This document shows, one piece after another, positions 50,668 to 59,306 of a stretch of 64,000 nucleotides of DNA. The notes under the pieces are model-generated. The model worked only from the letters and a program-made list of their open reading frames with translations. It made no database searches and had not been told where the DNA came from. Source of the DNA: JAHCIE01 sp034431435 (GTDB taxonomy: Bacteria; Chloroflexota; Anaerolineae; Epilineales; JAHCIE01); the NCBI GenBank assembly GCA_034431435.1, contig DAOUDG010000059.1, positions 86,670 through 150,669 of the forward strand, read 5' to 3'. Position 1 is the first letter of the stretch, and every line of letters begins with the position of its first letter. The position numbers and the translations under genes are program-made.

Positions 50668-51591
50668 TCAGCCTGACGGCCGCGTGCGACAGCCGCCGCC
50701 CTGGACCACATCCGGTTGCGGGAAGATGGTGCGGGCGTCGGCCGCGTGCGCCCAGATGGTGGAGAAAGTGCGCGTGTTCCCGACCAGCGCGCGGAAGTAG
50801 TACTTGTTGAGGGCGTTGCGGGCCGCACTCACGTCCACATCGTTGAACTCCCAGACCGGGTAGGTCACGCCGTTTTCCGTCACGAGGCGTCTGACCCCCG
50901 CCCCGACGAGGGCGTTGGGGTTGTTGTTGAGGGACTTGAACAGGTTGACGGGCTGGTTGAACTCGCGACCGACCGACTGACCGCTGCCGCGCCAGAACAG
51001 GGCAACCTGGACGTTGGCGCGGGCCGCCTGGGTGACGGGGACAGGTCGGCCCTGGCCGTTGTGCGGCCACACGACCTGGATACGGGCGTCAACCTCGCCG
51101 GGGATGCCGGCCGCGCCGGCCGGGTTCACGGGATCAGGATTGTAGGTGCGGGCATCGGCGGCGTGACTCCAGACATTGAAGAAGGTGGTCACGCCGTCGA
51201 CGGTGGCGTAGAAGTACATCTTGTTGGCGGGGTTGCGGGCCGCCGAGACATTGATGTTGTTGAAGTCCCAAACTGGGTAGGTGAAGCCGCGCTCCGTCAC
51301 GAAGCGTCTCTCGGCGATGGCGATGTTGGCGGCGGGTTGATTGTTGATGGCCTGCCACAGCCGCACCGTGGGGTTGAAGTCGCACGGTACGCTCGTCAGC
51401 GTGTCGGGCGCTAACAGGTAGGTGGTAATGTTGACCAGGTCGGTAGCCGTCACAGCGCGGTTGCCGTGCGGCCAGACGATCTCGATGCGGGCATCGACCT
51501 GAGTGATGGTTGGGTTTGGGGCCGCCTGTACGCGCTCGCCGCTCAGGAACGCCAGCGCCGTCAGCAGGCCCACTATGACAAAGCATCTCAT
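50668..51591 (-). CDS. Secreted protein with two WPH/YPVW modules (paralogue of 3549-5000)
   Basis: A 307-residue exported protein made almost only of two of the modules seen in the gene at 3549-5000. The start at 51591 is set by GGGAGG five bases upstream and gives a signal peptide (MRCFVIVGLLTALAFLSG). Module 1 (about 32-158) has IEIVWPHGN, TSVPCDFNPTVRLW and YPVWDFNNINVSAARNPANK; module 2 (about 168-295) has IQVVWPHNG and YPVWEFNDVDVSAARNALNK. It ends with GGGC plus six residues, whereas the paralogue continues into a linker and META domain. A Cys in module 1 and the terminal GGGC Cys are shared and could pair. Function unknown. Confidence 0.75.
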   Translation of the reverse strand: MRCFVIVGLLTALAFLSGERVQAAPNPTITQVDARIEIVWPHGNRAVTATDLVNITTYLLAPDTLTSVPCDFNPTVRLWQAINNQPAANIAIAERRFVTERGFTYPVWDFNNINVSAARNPANKMYFYATVDGVTTFFNVWSHAADARTYNPDPVNPAGAAGIPGEVDARIQVVWPHNGQGRPVPVTQAARANVQVALFWRGSGQSVGREFNQPVNLFKSLNNNPNALVGAGVRRLVTENGVTYPVWEFNDVDVSAARNALNKYYFRALVGNTRTFSTIWAHAADARTIFPQPDVVQGGGCRTRPSG

Positions 51592-51690
51592 GGGAACCTC
51601 CCTCTCACACGTTGAGATGGCGGCCGGACAGCGCCGACCGCGCGGGCCCCTCCACTGGGGATAACGTTGAGGGTGCGTCATATGTTCCAC

Positions 51691-51719
51691 TTGCGCTTGC
51701 TGGCATTGTGCGATAGAAT
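51691..51719 (+). promoter_or_regulatory. Promoter of the acyl-CoA dehydrogenase gene
   Basis: TTGCGC (51691-51696) and TAGAAT (51714-51719) are 17 bases apart, about 105 bases before the start codon. It is the best match in the 233-base divergent gap; the leftward secreted-protein gene has no obvious hexamers. Confidence 0.5.
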
Positions 51720-51824
51720 GGTCATGACGCATAGCGGCATAAAGGCTTAGGGCCGGGCCGGTGGCCTGAAGTCGGGCCAGAGGAGCGCCCACCGTCGGGC
51801 GCATCAACAGAAAGACGCACGCCT

Positions 51825-52970
<1,146 letters not shown>

Positions 52971-53006
52971 GCCAGCGCGCGACACAGCGTTCTTGCGACC
53001 TCCATC

Positions 53007-53040
53007 CCCCCTCTTCCCGCCCGGTAGAGGGGGCCTTTGT
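53007..53040 (+). terminator. Terminator after the acyl-CoA dehydrogenase gene
   Basis: CCCCCTCT (53007-53014) pairs with AGAGGGGG (53026-53033), followed by CCTTTGTT. The stem of eight pairs and T-containing tail make a moderate intrinsic terminator 36 bases after the stop codon. Confidence 0.55.
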
Positions 53041-53059
53041 TCAGCCAGGATGGTTTACG

Positions 53060-54211
53060 ATGACCACGCGCTCCCCCTATCCCCTCGCTGGCGTGCGCAT
53101 TCTAGACCTGACGCGCCTGCTGCCCGGCGGCTTCTGCACGTTGATGCTGGCCGACCTGGGCGCGGACGTGGTCAAGGTCGAAGACCCCGGCCCCGGCGAC
53201 TATGGCCGCGCCATGCCGCCTTTCCTCGATACCCCTGATGGCCCGCTGGGGGCGATGTTCGCCGCCCTCAATCGCGGCAAGCGCTCGGTGGCGCTCGACC
53301 TCAAGAGCGCGGAGGGCCGCGACCAGTTCCTGCAACTGGTCGCGTGCGCCGACGTGGTCGTCGAGGGCTTCCGGCCGGGCGTCATGGCTCGCCTGGGGCT
53401 GGACGCTGACAGGCTCCTCGCCGTCAACCCGCGCCTGGTCTACTGTGCCTTGACCGGCTATGGCCAGGGTGGTCCGCGTGCCCTGGCCGCCGGTCATGAC
53501 GTCAACTATATCGGCGTGGCCGGCGTTCTCGACGGTATCGGCGCGTCCGACGGGCCGCCGGTTATTCCCGGTGCGCAGTTGGCCGACCTCAGCGGGGCGT
53601 ACGCGGCGGCGGTCGGCATCCTGGCCGCACTGCTGCGCCGCGAGTGGGCGGGCGTCGGTGGCGTGGTAGACACGTCGATGGCCGAGGCTGTCTTCGCCCT
53701 GGTCAGCCTGCCGTGGGCGGAGTGGGCGGCGACGGGGGAGGCGGCGGGACGGGGCGAGCATGTGCTAAGTGGTGGCTGGGCATGCTACAATATATATAGG
53801 GCGGGCGATGGCCGCCCTGTGGCCCTGGGCTGCCTGGAGCCGAAGTTCTGGGCAACCTTCTGCCAGCTCATCGAGCATCCGGAATGGGTCGCCGAGCAGT
53901 TCGACGCGCCACGCCAGCCGGGCCTGCGCGCGGCGGTGGCCGAGGCGTTGGCGACGCGGCCCGCGGACGAGTGGGCGCGCCTGGCTGAACCGCTGGATGT
54001 GCCACTGACGCGAGTCAATCGCCTGGCCGAGGTGGTGTCCGAGCCGCAGTTTGTAGCGCGCGACGTGTTTCTGCGCACGGCGGGCGGCGCGCTGGCGGCG
54101 CGCACGCCGTGTCGGGTGGACAACCTGGCCGCTGCCGCCACGAGCGCGCCGCCGCGCCAGGGCGAGACGAGAGTCGAGGCTGTGATTGCCGCCTGGGCGA
54201 AGGAGGCGTGA
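53060..54211 (+). CDS. CaiB/BaiF-family (class III) CoA-transferase
   Basis: A 383-residue enzyme that moves CoA between carboxylic acids through an aspartyl-CoA intermediate. Landmarks: LAGVRILDLTRLLPGGFCTL, MLADLGADVVKVEDPGPGD, NRGKRSVALDLKS, VEGFRPGVMARLGL, and GGVVDTSMAEAV with the likely catalytic Asp. CAGGA lies nine bases before ATG 53060. The thiolase gene starts one base after its stop. Confidence 0.92.
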   Translation: MTTRSPYPLAGVRILDLTRLLPGGFCTLMLADLGADVVKVEDPGPGDYGRAMPPFLDTPDGPLGAMFAALNRGKRSVALDLKSAEGRDQFLQLVACADVVVEGFRPGVMARLGLDADRLLAVNPRLVYCALTGYGQGGPRALAAGHDVNYIGVAGVLDGIGASDGPPVIPGAQLADLSGAYAAAVGILAALLRREWAGVGGVVDTSMAEAVFALVSLPWAEWAATGEAAGRGEHVLSGGWACYNIYRAGDGRPVALGCLEPKFWATFCQLIEHPEWVAEQFDAPRQPGLRAAVAEALATRPADEWARLAEPLDVPLTRVNRLAEVVSEPQFVARDVFLRTAGGALAARTPCRVDNLAAAATSAPPRQGETRVEAVIAAWAKEA

Positions 54212-54212
54212 G

Positions 54213-55331
54213 ATGCGAGACGTGTACATCGTGGAGGCGGTGCGGACGCCTGTTGGCCGCGGGCGGCCGGATGGGCGGCTGGCCCACCTGCGGCCAGAGA
54301 CCCTGGCGGGGCGCACGCTGAATGCGCTGGTGGCGCGGGCGGGCGTCGAGCCGGGCGCGGTCGAGGATGTGGTGATGGGCTGTGTCACTCAGACCGGCGA
54401 GCAGGGAGCCAACATTGGCCGCCTGGCCGTCCTGTCGGCAGGCTGGCCGGTCGAGGTTCCCGCCGTGAGCATCAATCGTATGTGTGGCAGCTCGCAGCAG
54501 GCCATCCACTACGCCGCCCAGGCCATCGCGGCTGGCGATATGGACCTGGCCGTGGCGGCGGGGGTCGAGATGATGAGCCGCGCGCCGATGGGCAGCGACT
54601 GGCCGTCACCCTTCACGCCCGACGTGCCGTTCGACCTGGTCTACCAGGGCATCTCGGCCGAGCTGATGGCGAGAAAGTGGAACCTGACCCGCGATGAGCT
54701 GGATGACTACGCCTATCGCAGCCATGCCCTGGCGGCGCAGGCGACTCGCGAGGGCTGCTTCGCGCGGGAGATCGTGCCCATCGATGGCCTGGACACCGAC
54801 GAGGGTATCCGCATGGAACCGGACCGGGCGAGGATGTCCAGCCTCAAGCCCGCCTTCGCGGCGGAGGGGGTGGTGACGGCGGGCAACGCCAGCCAGATCA
54901 GCGATGGAGCGGCGGCGGTGCTGCTTGCCTCGGACGATGCGCTACGGCGGCATGGGTTGCGGCCCCGCGCACGCCTGGTCAGTCGCGTCGTGGTCGGCGA
55001 CGACCCGGTGCTGATGCTGGCCGGGCCGATACCGGCCACGCGCAAAGCCCTCGCCCGCGACGGGCTGCGCCTGGAGGATGTGGCCGCGGTGGAGATCAAC
55101 GAGGCTTTCGCGTCGGTGGTCCTGGCGTGGGTCAAGGAATTGGGGGCGAACCTGGCGCCGGTGAACGCCTGGGGCGGCGCGATCGCTATCGGCCACCCAC
55201 TGGGGGCGAGCGGGGCGCGCCTGATGACCACCCTGCTCAGCCGCCTGGAAAGCAGCGGCGGCCGCTATGGGCTGGAGACCATGTGCATCGGTCACGGCAT
55301 GGCGACGGCGACGGTGATTGAGCGTATCTAG
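54213..55331 (+). CDS. Thiolase (acetyl-CoA acetyltransferase family)
   Basis: A 372-residue thiolase, slightly short for the family (usually about 390). Cys91 in NRMCGSSQQA is the nucleophile; NEAFA, GHPLGASGAR with catalytic His, and CIGHGMATA near the end complete the site. It cleaves 3-ketoacyl-CoA or condenses two acetyl-CoA. AAGGAGG directly precedes the ATG, and the gene is coupled to the CoA-transferase gene. Confidence 0.92.
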   Translation: MRDVYIVEAVRTPVGRGRPDGRLAHLRPETLAGRTLNALVARAGVEPGAVEDVVMGCVTQTGEQGANIGRLAVLSAGWPVEVPAVSINRMCGSSQQAIHYAAQAIAAGDMDLAVAAGVEMMSRAPMGSDWPSPFTPDVPFDLVYQGISAELMARKWNLTRDELDDYAYRSHALAAQATREGCFAREIVPIDGLDTDEGIRMEPDRARMSSLKPAFAAEGVVTAGNASQISDGAAAVLLASDDALRRHGLRPRARLVSRVVVGDDPVLMLAGPIPATRKALARDGLRLEDVAAVEINEAFASVVLAWVKELGANLAPVNAWGGAIAIGHPLGASGARLMTTLLSRLESSGGRYGLETMCIGHGMATATVIERI

Positions 55332-55345
55332 CCGAGAACATGCAA

Positions 55346-55379
55346 GAGGGGCAGGGACGCATTGCGCGCCCTGCCCCTC
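55346..55379. terminator. Bidirectional terminator between thiolase and anti-sigma genes
   Basis: GAGGGGCAGGG (55346-55356) pairs with CCCTGCCCCTC (55369-55379), an 11-bp stem with a 12-base loop, placed between the convergent stop codons at 55331 and 55402. Confidence 0.6.
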
Positions 55380-55401
55380 GGTGGTCTACTGGCAGCAAGG
55401 T

Positions 55402-55935
55402 TTAGTCCGCCTGCGGGCCAAAGCGGATGAGAAGGGGTGGCGTCGCGGGCATTCGGACGCCCATCTCGCGGCGTATCTCTCGCGTCGCCAGCCGAATCGC
55501 ATCCAGGTCCGACAGCGTCCCGCTGGCGGACGTCGCAGCGCCGGACGACAGATACACACCTTTGAACGCCTCCCGGACCCGCTCCTCGGCAGCGGCCATA
55601 CGGCGTTCGACGGCGGCCGAGCGCTCTGACGCCGCCGCGTCGCTTACCACGTCCACGCGGGTCGCCACGGGCGTGGGCGAGCCGTCAGCAATGCGCTGCT
55701 CATGCCCTTGCAGCGAGGTCAGGCTGGCGCCAAGGACCAGCAGCAGGGCGAAGGCGGGCGCCAACAGGCGGGTAGCGGTGAACGGTGAGAAGCCTGCGCC
55801 ACGCCGCCGTCGCTGCGCGGCTTCCGAGATGGCCGCCGCCTCCTTGTGGAGATGCGGCCAGAGATCGACGTGGGGCATGTCGCTGCTCGCCTTGGCGAGC
55901 TTGTCCCTCAGTTGTCGATCATCCAGGTGCGTCAC
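55402..55935 (-). CDS. Probable anti-sigma factor (single-pass membrane protein)
   Basis: A 177-residue protein with a cytoplasmic N-terminus of about 55 residues (LDDRQLRDKLAKASSDMPHV), one membrane segment (LLAPAFALLLVLGASLTSL) and an extracytoplasmic helical tail (SAAVERRMAAAEERVREAF). There is no zinc-binding H-x3-C-x2-C motif, so it is not a ZAS-type factor. The GTG start at 55935 lies inside the sigma gene, overlapping its end by 17 bases. Topology and coupling to an ECF sigma gene support the anti-sigma call; sequence alone does not prove it. Confidence 0.65.
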   Translation of the reverse strand: MTHLDDRQLRDKLAKASSDMPHVDLWPHLHKEAAAISEAAQRRRRGAGFSPFTATRLLAPAFALLLVLGASLTSLQGHEQRIADGSPTPVATRVDVVSDAAASERSAAVERRMAAAEERVREAFKGVYLSSGAATSASGTLSDLDAIRLATREIRREMGVRMPATPPLLIRFGPQAD

Positions 55936-56569
55936 CGAACGCCATCCGTTCTTCGCGCGTATCCGAGGCCGGTGAAGGGAGCGGCTTGCCCAGGGCCAGC
56001 GCATCGCGCAGTCGGGCCCGGGCCGTAAACAGGCGCGACTTGACCGTGCCTGGGCGGCAGTTCGTGACCTGGGCCACTTCGTCTACCGAGAGATCGTTGT
56101 AGTAGTACAGCACAGCCGCCGTGCGATATGGTTCGGCCAGGGCGGCCAGGGCGTCGCGGATGCGAGCGCGCTCATCGGCCTCGATGAGCCGGGTGAGCAT
56201 GGGCGCGCCGTCGTCGGGCAGGCTGGCGTCCAGCGCCTCGGCGACCGTGCGACGCTGGCGGCGCAGAAACATGCGCGCCTCATTAGTCAAAATCGTCAGG
56301 AACCAGGGGCGAAAGGGGCGTGCGACATCGAAGCGATGGATGCTGCGCAATGCATTGAGGAAGGCGTTCTGCGCGATATCCTCCGCTGCCTGACGGTCGT
56401 TGGTCATCAGGTAGGCGGTACGCAGCGCGATGTCCTGGTAGAGGTACACGAGGCGCGCATACGCGCTCATGTCCCCCTGCTGGCAGGCCATCAGTAGATC
56501 GCGTTCCTGGTCAGGTTGCACGAGGATGTCGTTTCGCTCGAATGCCGCCGGCGATGGAGCCGCCCGCAC
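55919..56569 (-). CDS. ECF-type RNA polymerase sigma factor
   Basis: A 216-residue sigma factor. Region 2 is represented by TAYLMTNDRQAAEDIAQNAF and NALRSIHRFD (promoter -10 recognition); region 4 by LPYRTA-like AEPYRTAAVLYYYNDLSVDE and RPGTVKSRLFTARARLRDAL (-35 recognition). The start is probably GTG 56569; GTG 56521 is an alternative. It is read from a strong promoter about 30 bases upstream and is coupled to the putative anti-sigma gene. Confidence 0.92.
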   Translation of the reverse strand: MRAAPSPAAFERNDILVQPDQERDLLMACQQGDMSAYARLVYLYQDIALRTAYLMTNDRQAAEDIAQNAFLNALRSIHRFDVARPFRPWFLTILTNEARMFLRRQRRTVAEALDASLPDDGAPMLTRLIEADERARIRDALAALAEPYRTAAVLYYYNDLSVDEVAQVTNCRPGTVKSRLFTARARLRDALALGKPLPSPASDTREERMAFGDAPG

Positions 56570-56596
56570 TGCTCTGTGTCCTATGCTCTACCCCAT

Positions 56597-56625
56597 ATTA
56601 TATCTATGCGCGCGCCGCCTGTCAG
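56597..56625 (-). promoter_or_regulatory. Promoter of the sigma/anti-sigma operon
   Basis: On the minus strand CTGACA (56625-56620) and a perfect TATAAT (56602-56597) are exactly 17 bases apart, 27 bases before the GTG start. It looks like a housekeeping promoter rather than an autoregulated ECF promoter. Confidence 0.75.
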
Positions 56626-56688
56626 GTTCAACCGGGATTCCAGCCTGCAACGCTTCGCTACCGCGCCCCTGGCGCTGGCGGCGCGACG

Positions 56689-57147
56689 CTACTCAGTGAG
56701 GGCAGCAAGAACCTGCGCGGCGTGACCCTCCGGCTTGACGTTCTCGAAGACCTTGCGGATCGTGCCATCGGGGCCAATGATGAAGGTGGTGCGCGCTGTC
56801 CCCATGTACTTCCTACCATACATGGATTTCTCGACCCAGGTTCCGTACTTCGCGTGGATGTCCTTGTCGGTGTCAGCCAGGAGGGTGAAGGGCAATTGAT
56901 ACTTCTGCTTGAACTTGCTTTGCGCCTTGACATCGTCTGTGCTGACGCCCAGCACGACGGCGTCCTGGGTCGAGAAGCGCGGGAAGCTGTCGCGGAAGGA
57001 GCAGGCTTCCTTTGTGCAGCCGGGGGTATCGGCGCGGGGGTAGAAGTACAGGATGACGTTCTTGCCGCGTAGATCAGAAAGCTTGAGGGGCTTGCCCGCA
57101 TCGGTCATGGCTTCGAAGTCGGGGGCGGTATCGCCGGGTTGGAGCAT
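56689..57147 (-). CDS. bcp: Thioredoxin-dependent peroxiredoxin, Bcp/PrxQ type
   Basis: A 152-residue peroxidase that reduces hydrogen peroxide and organic peroxides. DTPGCTKEACSFRD holds the peroxidatic Cys and, five residues on, the resolving Cys that defines this Bcp subgroup; LYFYPRADTPGC and GPDGTIRKVF are also conserved. ATG 57147 (MLQPGDTAPDFE) after AAAGAGGA is chosen because it matches the usual family start; ATG 57168 and GTG 57174 are in-frame alternatives. Confidence 0.92.
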   Translation of the reverse strand: MLQPGDTAPDFEAMTDAGKPLKLSDLRGKNVILYFYPRADTPGCTKEACSFRDSFPRFSTQDAVVLGVSTDDVKAQSKFKQKYQLPFTLLADTDKDIHAKYGTWVEKSMYGRKYMGTARTTFIIGPDGTIRKVFENVKPEGHAAQVLAALTE

Positions 57148-57223
57148 GGGAGTATCCTCTTTCGCCATTGCCACTCACCCGATGACGGGACTAGAGGTGA
57201 CATAAGCGTTGCCTCTCGCGCGC

Positions 57224-57250
57224 CAGAGTGCGGCCATCGGCCGCGCTCTG
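57224..57250. terminator. Hairpin upstream of bcp / downstream of the radical SAM gene
   Basis: CAGAGTGCGGCC (57224-57235) pairs with GGCCGCGCTCTG (57239-57250) with one T-G wobble and an ATC loop. A TATAAT on the minus strand (57259-57254) abuts it, so the hairpin either ends the radical SAM transcript or forms the very 5' end of the bcp message. Confidence 0.45.
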
Positions 57251-57358
57251 TCAATTATAGCGATGCTGGGGCAAGGGCGGGTAATGCTGGCGTGGCACGC
57301 GACCAGCCCGACCCGCCGCGCGAGGTGGGGTAAGCCGCCAGGGTCGGGGGCGACCCGG

Positions 57359-58243
57359 CTACGTCGCAGGGGACGGCGTCAGCGTGAGGGGAACCGTCTT
57401 GCCCCACGCCTGGGAGTGGCGCAGGTGCTTGATACTGTCGAAGTCGCTGGCGCGCAGGATGGTGTCCAGGTTGTCGATGTCGAGCAGTGGCCCGAAGTAG
57501 TGATAGTCGGGTCCGCTGGGGACGTACAGGCCGCCGTCGGGGAGAATCAGCACGTACAGCCGGTCTAGCACGGCGGTAGACAGGAAGTTGATGCGGATGC
57601 CGAACTCTAGCGACTGCACCGCGTCAACCATCGCCTCCCAATCCCGGTCGAGCACCAGCAGCCCGTCCCAGTCGCACGGCTCCCAGGCGCGGGGGAAGAC
57701 CTGGAACACGTTGTAGAAGACCCGGTTGCTCACCGTCGCGGCCCACGCCTCGGCCAGGGCGGCGATGTTCACGATGTCGTGCCGGTTGTGGCGCGTCACA
57801 GGCGTACACAGCTTGACGTCGATGTCGGGGTAGTCGGCCAGCAGGTCGAGGGCGTCCAGCACGGCGGCGAGATGCCCCGGCCGCTTGGTGAGGGCATTGA
57901 GGGCTTCCGTAGAGCCGTCGAGGGGCAGCGAGACCAGGGCGATGCAGCCGCGCGTGGCGTCGAGGCTGGCGCGCGTCAGGCGGTCGCCGGTCGTGGAGAC
58001 GGCTACCTCCAGGCCGATGCGGTGGGCATGCTGAATGAGGGTCGTGATGTCGCGGCGCAGCAGCGGGTCACCGCCGGTGAACACGATGCGCCGCACGCCG
58101 AAGGCGCGCACCCGCTCGATGATAGCCAGGGCGTGGGCCGTCTCGACGGCTGCCATGCGGTGTGGCGGCCCCCAGCAATAGGCGCACTCTTGCGTGCAGG
58201 CTGCCGTCACGTGGAAGTCGAGGGTCGAGACAATCCCGCTCAT
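57359..58243 (-). CDS. Radical SAM protein of unknown substrate
   Basis: A 294-residue radical SAM enzyme with the cluster motif CTQECAYC (Cys16, Cys20, Cys23), the SAM-binding GGDPLLR, and a partial TIM barrel (VSLPLDGSTEALNALT, VKLCTPVTRHN). The C-terminal 80 residues (LLVLDRDWEAMVDAV, YVPSGPDYHYFGPLLDIDN) lack a SPASM-type Cys cluster. No precursor peptide or obvious substrate gene lies next to it. Size and simple architecture resemble viperin-like and MoaA-like enzymes, but neither identity is supported. Confidence 0.8.
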   Translation of the reverse strand: MSGIVSTLDFHVTAACTQECAYCWGPPHRMAAVETAHALAIIERVRAFGVRRIVFTGGDPLLRRDITTLIQHAHRIGLEVAVSTTGDRLTRASLDATRGCIALVSLPLDGSTEALNALTKRPGHLAAVLDALDLLADYPDIDVKLCTPVTRHNRHDIVNIAALAEAWAATVSNRVFYNVFQVFPRAWEPCDWDGLLVLDRDWEAMVDAVQSLEFGIRINFLSTAVLDRLYVLILPDGGLYVPSGPDYHYFGPLLDIDNLDTILRASDFDSIKHLRHSQAWGKTVPLTLTPSPAT

Positions 58244-58425
58244 ATGCTCCCCTTCGTGATGAAGGCAGTAGCACGGCCCTCAGTGCGGACAACGAGGATA
58301 ACCGCCAGACTGCTGCGAACTGTCAGGTATTGTTATTCTACCCCCGCCGTGCCGGGTGGCGCTGGGCAAGTCGATTACAGCGCGTGAAGGTTTCGCCACG
58401 CTGAGCTAGGCCGCATCGTCGGCTA

Positions 58426-58454
58426 TTGACACCCGCTCGCGCGTGAGGTATACT
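58426..58454 (+). promoter_or_regulatory. Promoter of the TetR/ABC efflux operon
   Basis: A perfect TTGACA (58426-58431) and TATACT (58449-58454) are exactly 17 bases apart, among the best sigma-70-type promoters in the window. Transcription would start near 58461, about 27 bases before the chosen start codon. Confidence 0.85.
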
Positions 58455-58486
58455 ATACTCGAATCAATGATAGGGAATGGTATACC
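58447..58486 (+). promoter_or_regulatory. Candidate TetR operator with two GGTATAC sites
   Basis: GGTATAC occurs at 58447-58453, overlapping the -10 box, and within the palindrome GGTATACC at 58479-58486, just before the start codon. The sites are 32 bases apart, close to three helical turns, so a regulator could bind both on one face. This would give autorepression; it is inferred from position and symmetry. Confidence 0.5.
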
Positions 58487-58487
58487 T

Positions 58488-59306
58488 ATGACCTTGCCGA
58501 CGACCCCATCGACTGTGGCGCGCCGTGAGCAGATTCTGCGCGCCGCGTGCAATCTGCTGGCTGAGCGCGGCTCACCGGCGGATATCAGCGTCCAGGCAGT
58601 CGCCACGCGGGCGGGCACGACGAAGGTGACAGTCTATCGCTACTTTGCCAGCAAGGATGCTCTCTTTGCTGAGGCGGCTGCCCTGGGTGACGCCGCCGAA
58701 CTGCCGGGGCGTCGTGCGCAGATCGTCGACGCGGCGCTGCGCCTCGTGCCGCAGTATGGCTTGCACGGCGTCACGATGGAGCGCATCGCCGAGGAGGCGG
58801 GCGTCAGCCCGGCGACCCTGTACTGGCATTTCGAGAATAAGTACGACCTGTTGGCGGCGATGGTCGAGCGGATGGTGGCGCACATCGACATTGCCCGCCT
58901 GTTCCCACCCGTCCCCATCCAGGATGCCGACGAGTTTGTACGCGCCGTTGTGCCCCCCATCCTGCGCCTCCTGGACGAGCGCTTGACGCTGTTGCCCACG
59001 GTCATGGCAGAGCTAACGACCCACCCCGAATTGGCGGCGGTCGTCTACCGCCACGTAGGGCAGCATGTCTGGGCGCAGGCCGCCGCTTTCATGCAGACTC
59101 AGGTGGACAACGGTGTCTTTCGCCCTGGCCACCCCATGCTGCGCGTCGAAGCTCTCATTGGCATGCTTCTCGCCTACAGCCTGCTACGCCGCAACTTCGG
59201 CGCCTGGCTCGATCTGCCGCCGCCCGACCAGGCGGCCCGCGAGTTCACCGATTTGTTCCTGCACGGCGTCATCGCTGAGCCATCCCGAGGGTGTAACCAT
59301 GTCTGA
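58488..59306 (+). CDS. TetR-family regulator with two tandem HTH domains
   Basis: A 272-residue regulator. Residues about 10-64 and 72-122 are both full TetR_N helix-turn-helix domains: REQILRAACNLLAERG with TTKVTVYRYFASKDALF, then RAQIVDAALRLVPQYG with VSPATLYWHFENKYDLL. The usual TetR protein has one such domain. A helical ligand-binding domain follows (MAELTTHPELAAVVYRHVG, FTDLFLHGV). ATG 58488 follows AGGGAA; ATG 58467 is in frame but too close to the transcription start. It heads the efflux operon and overlaps the next gene by eight bases, like CecR upstream of E. coli ybhGFSR. Confidence 0.88.
   Translation: MTLPTTPSTVARREQILRAACNLLAERGSPADISVQAVATRAGTTKVTVYRYFASKDALFAEAAALGDAAELPGRRAQIVDAALRLVPQYGLHGVTMERIAEEAGVSPATLYWHFENKYDLLAAMVERMVAHIDIARLFPPVPIQDADEFVRAVVPPILRLLDERLTLLPTVMAELTTHPELAAVVYRHVGQHVWAQAAAFMQTQVDNGVFRPGHPMLRVEALIGMLLAYSLLRRNFGAWLDLPPPDQAAREFTDLFLHGVIAEPSRGCNHV

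Noticed and set aside
55402..56004. Zinc-binding anti-sigma factor
   Set aside because: The H-x3-C-x2-C motif is absent; only topology and gene coupling support an anti-sigma role.
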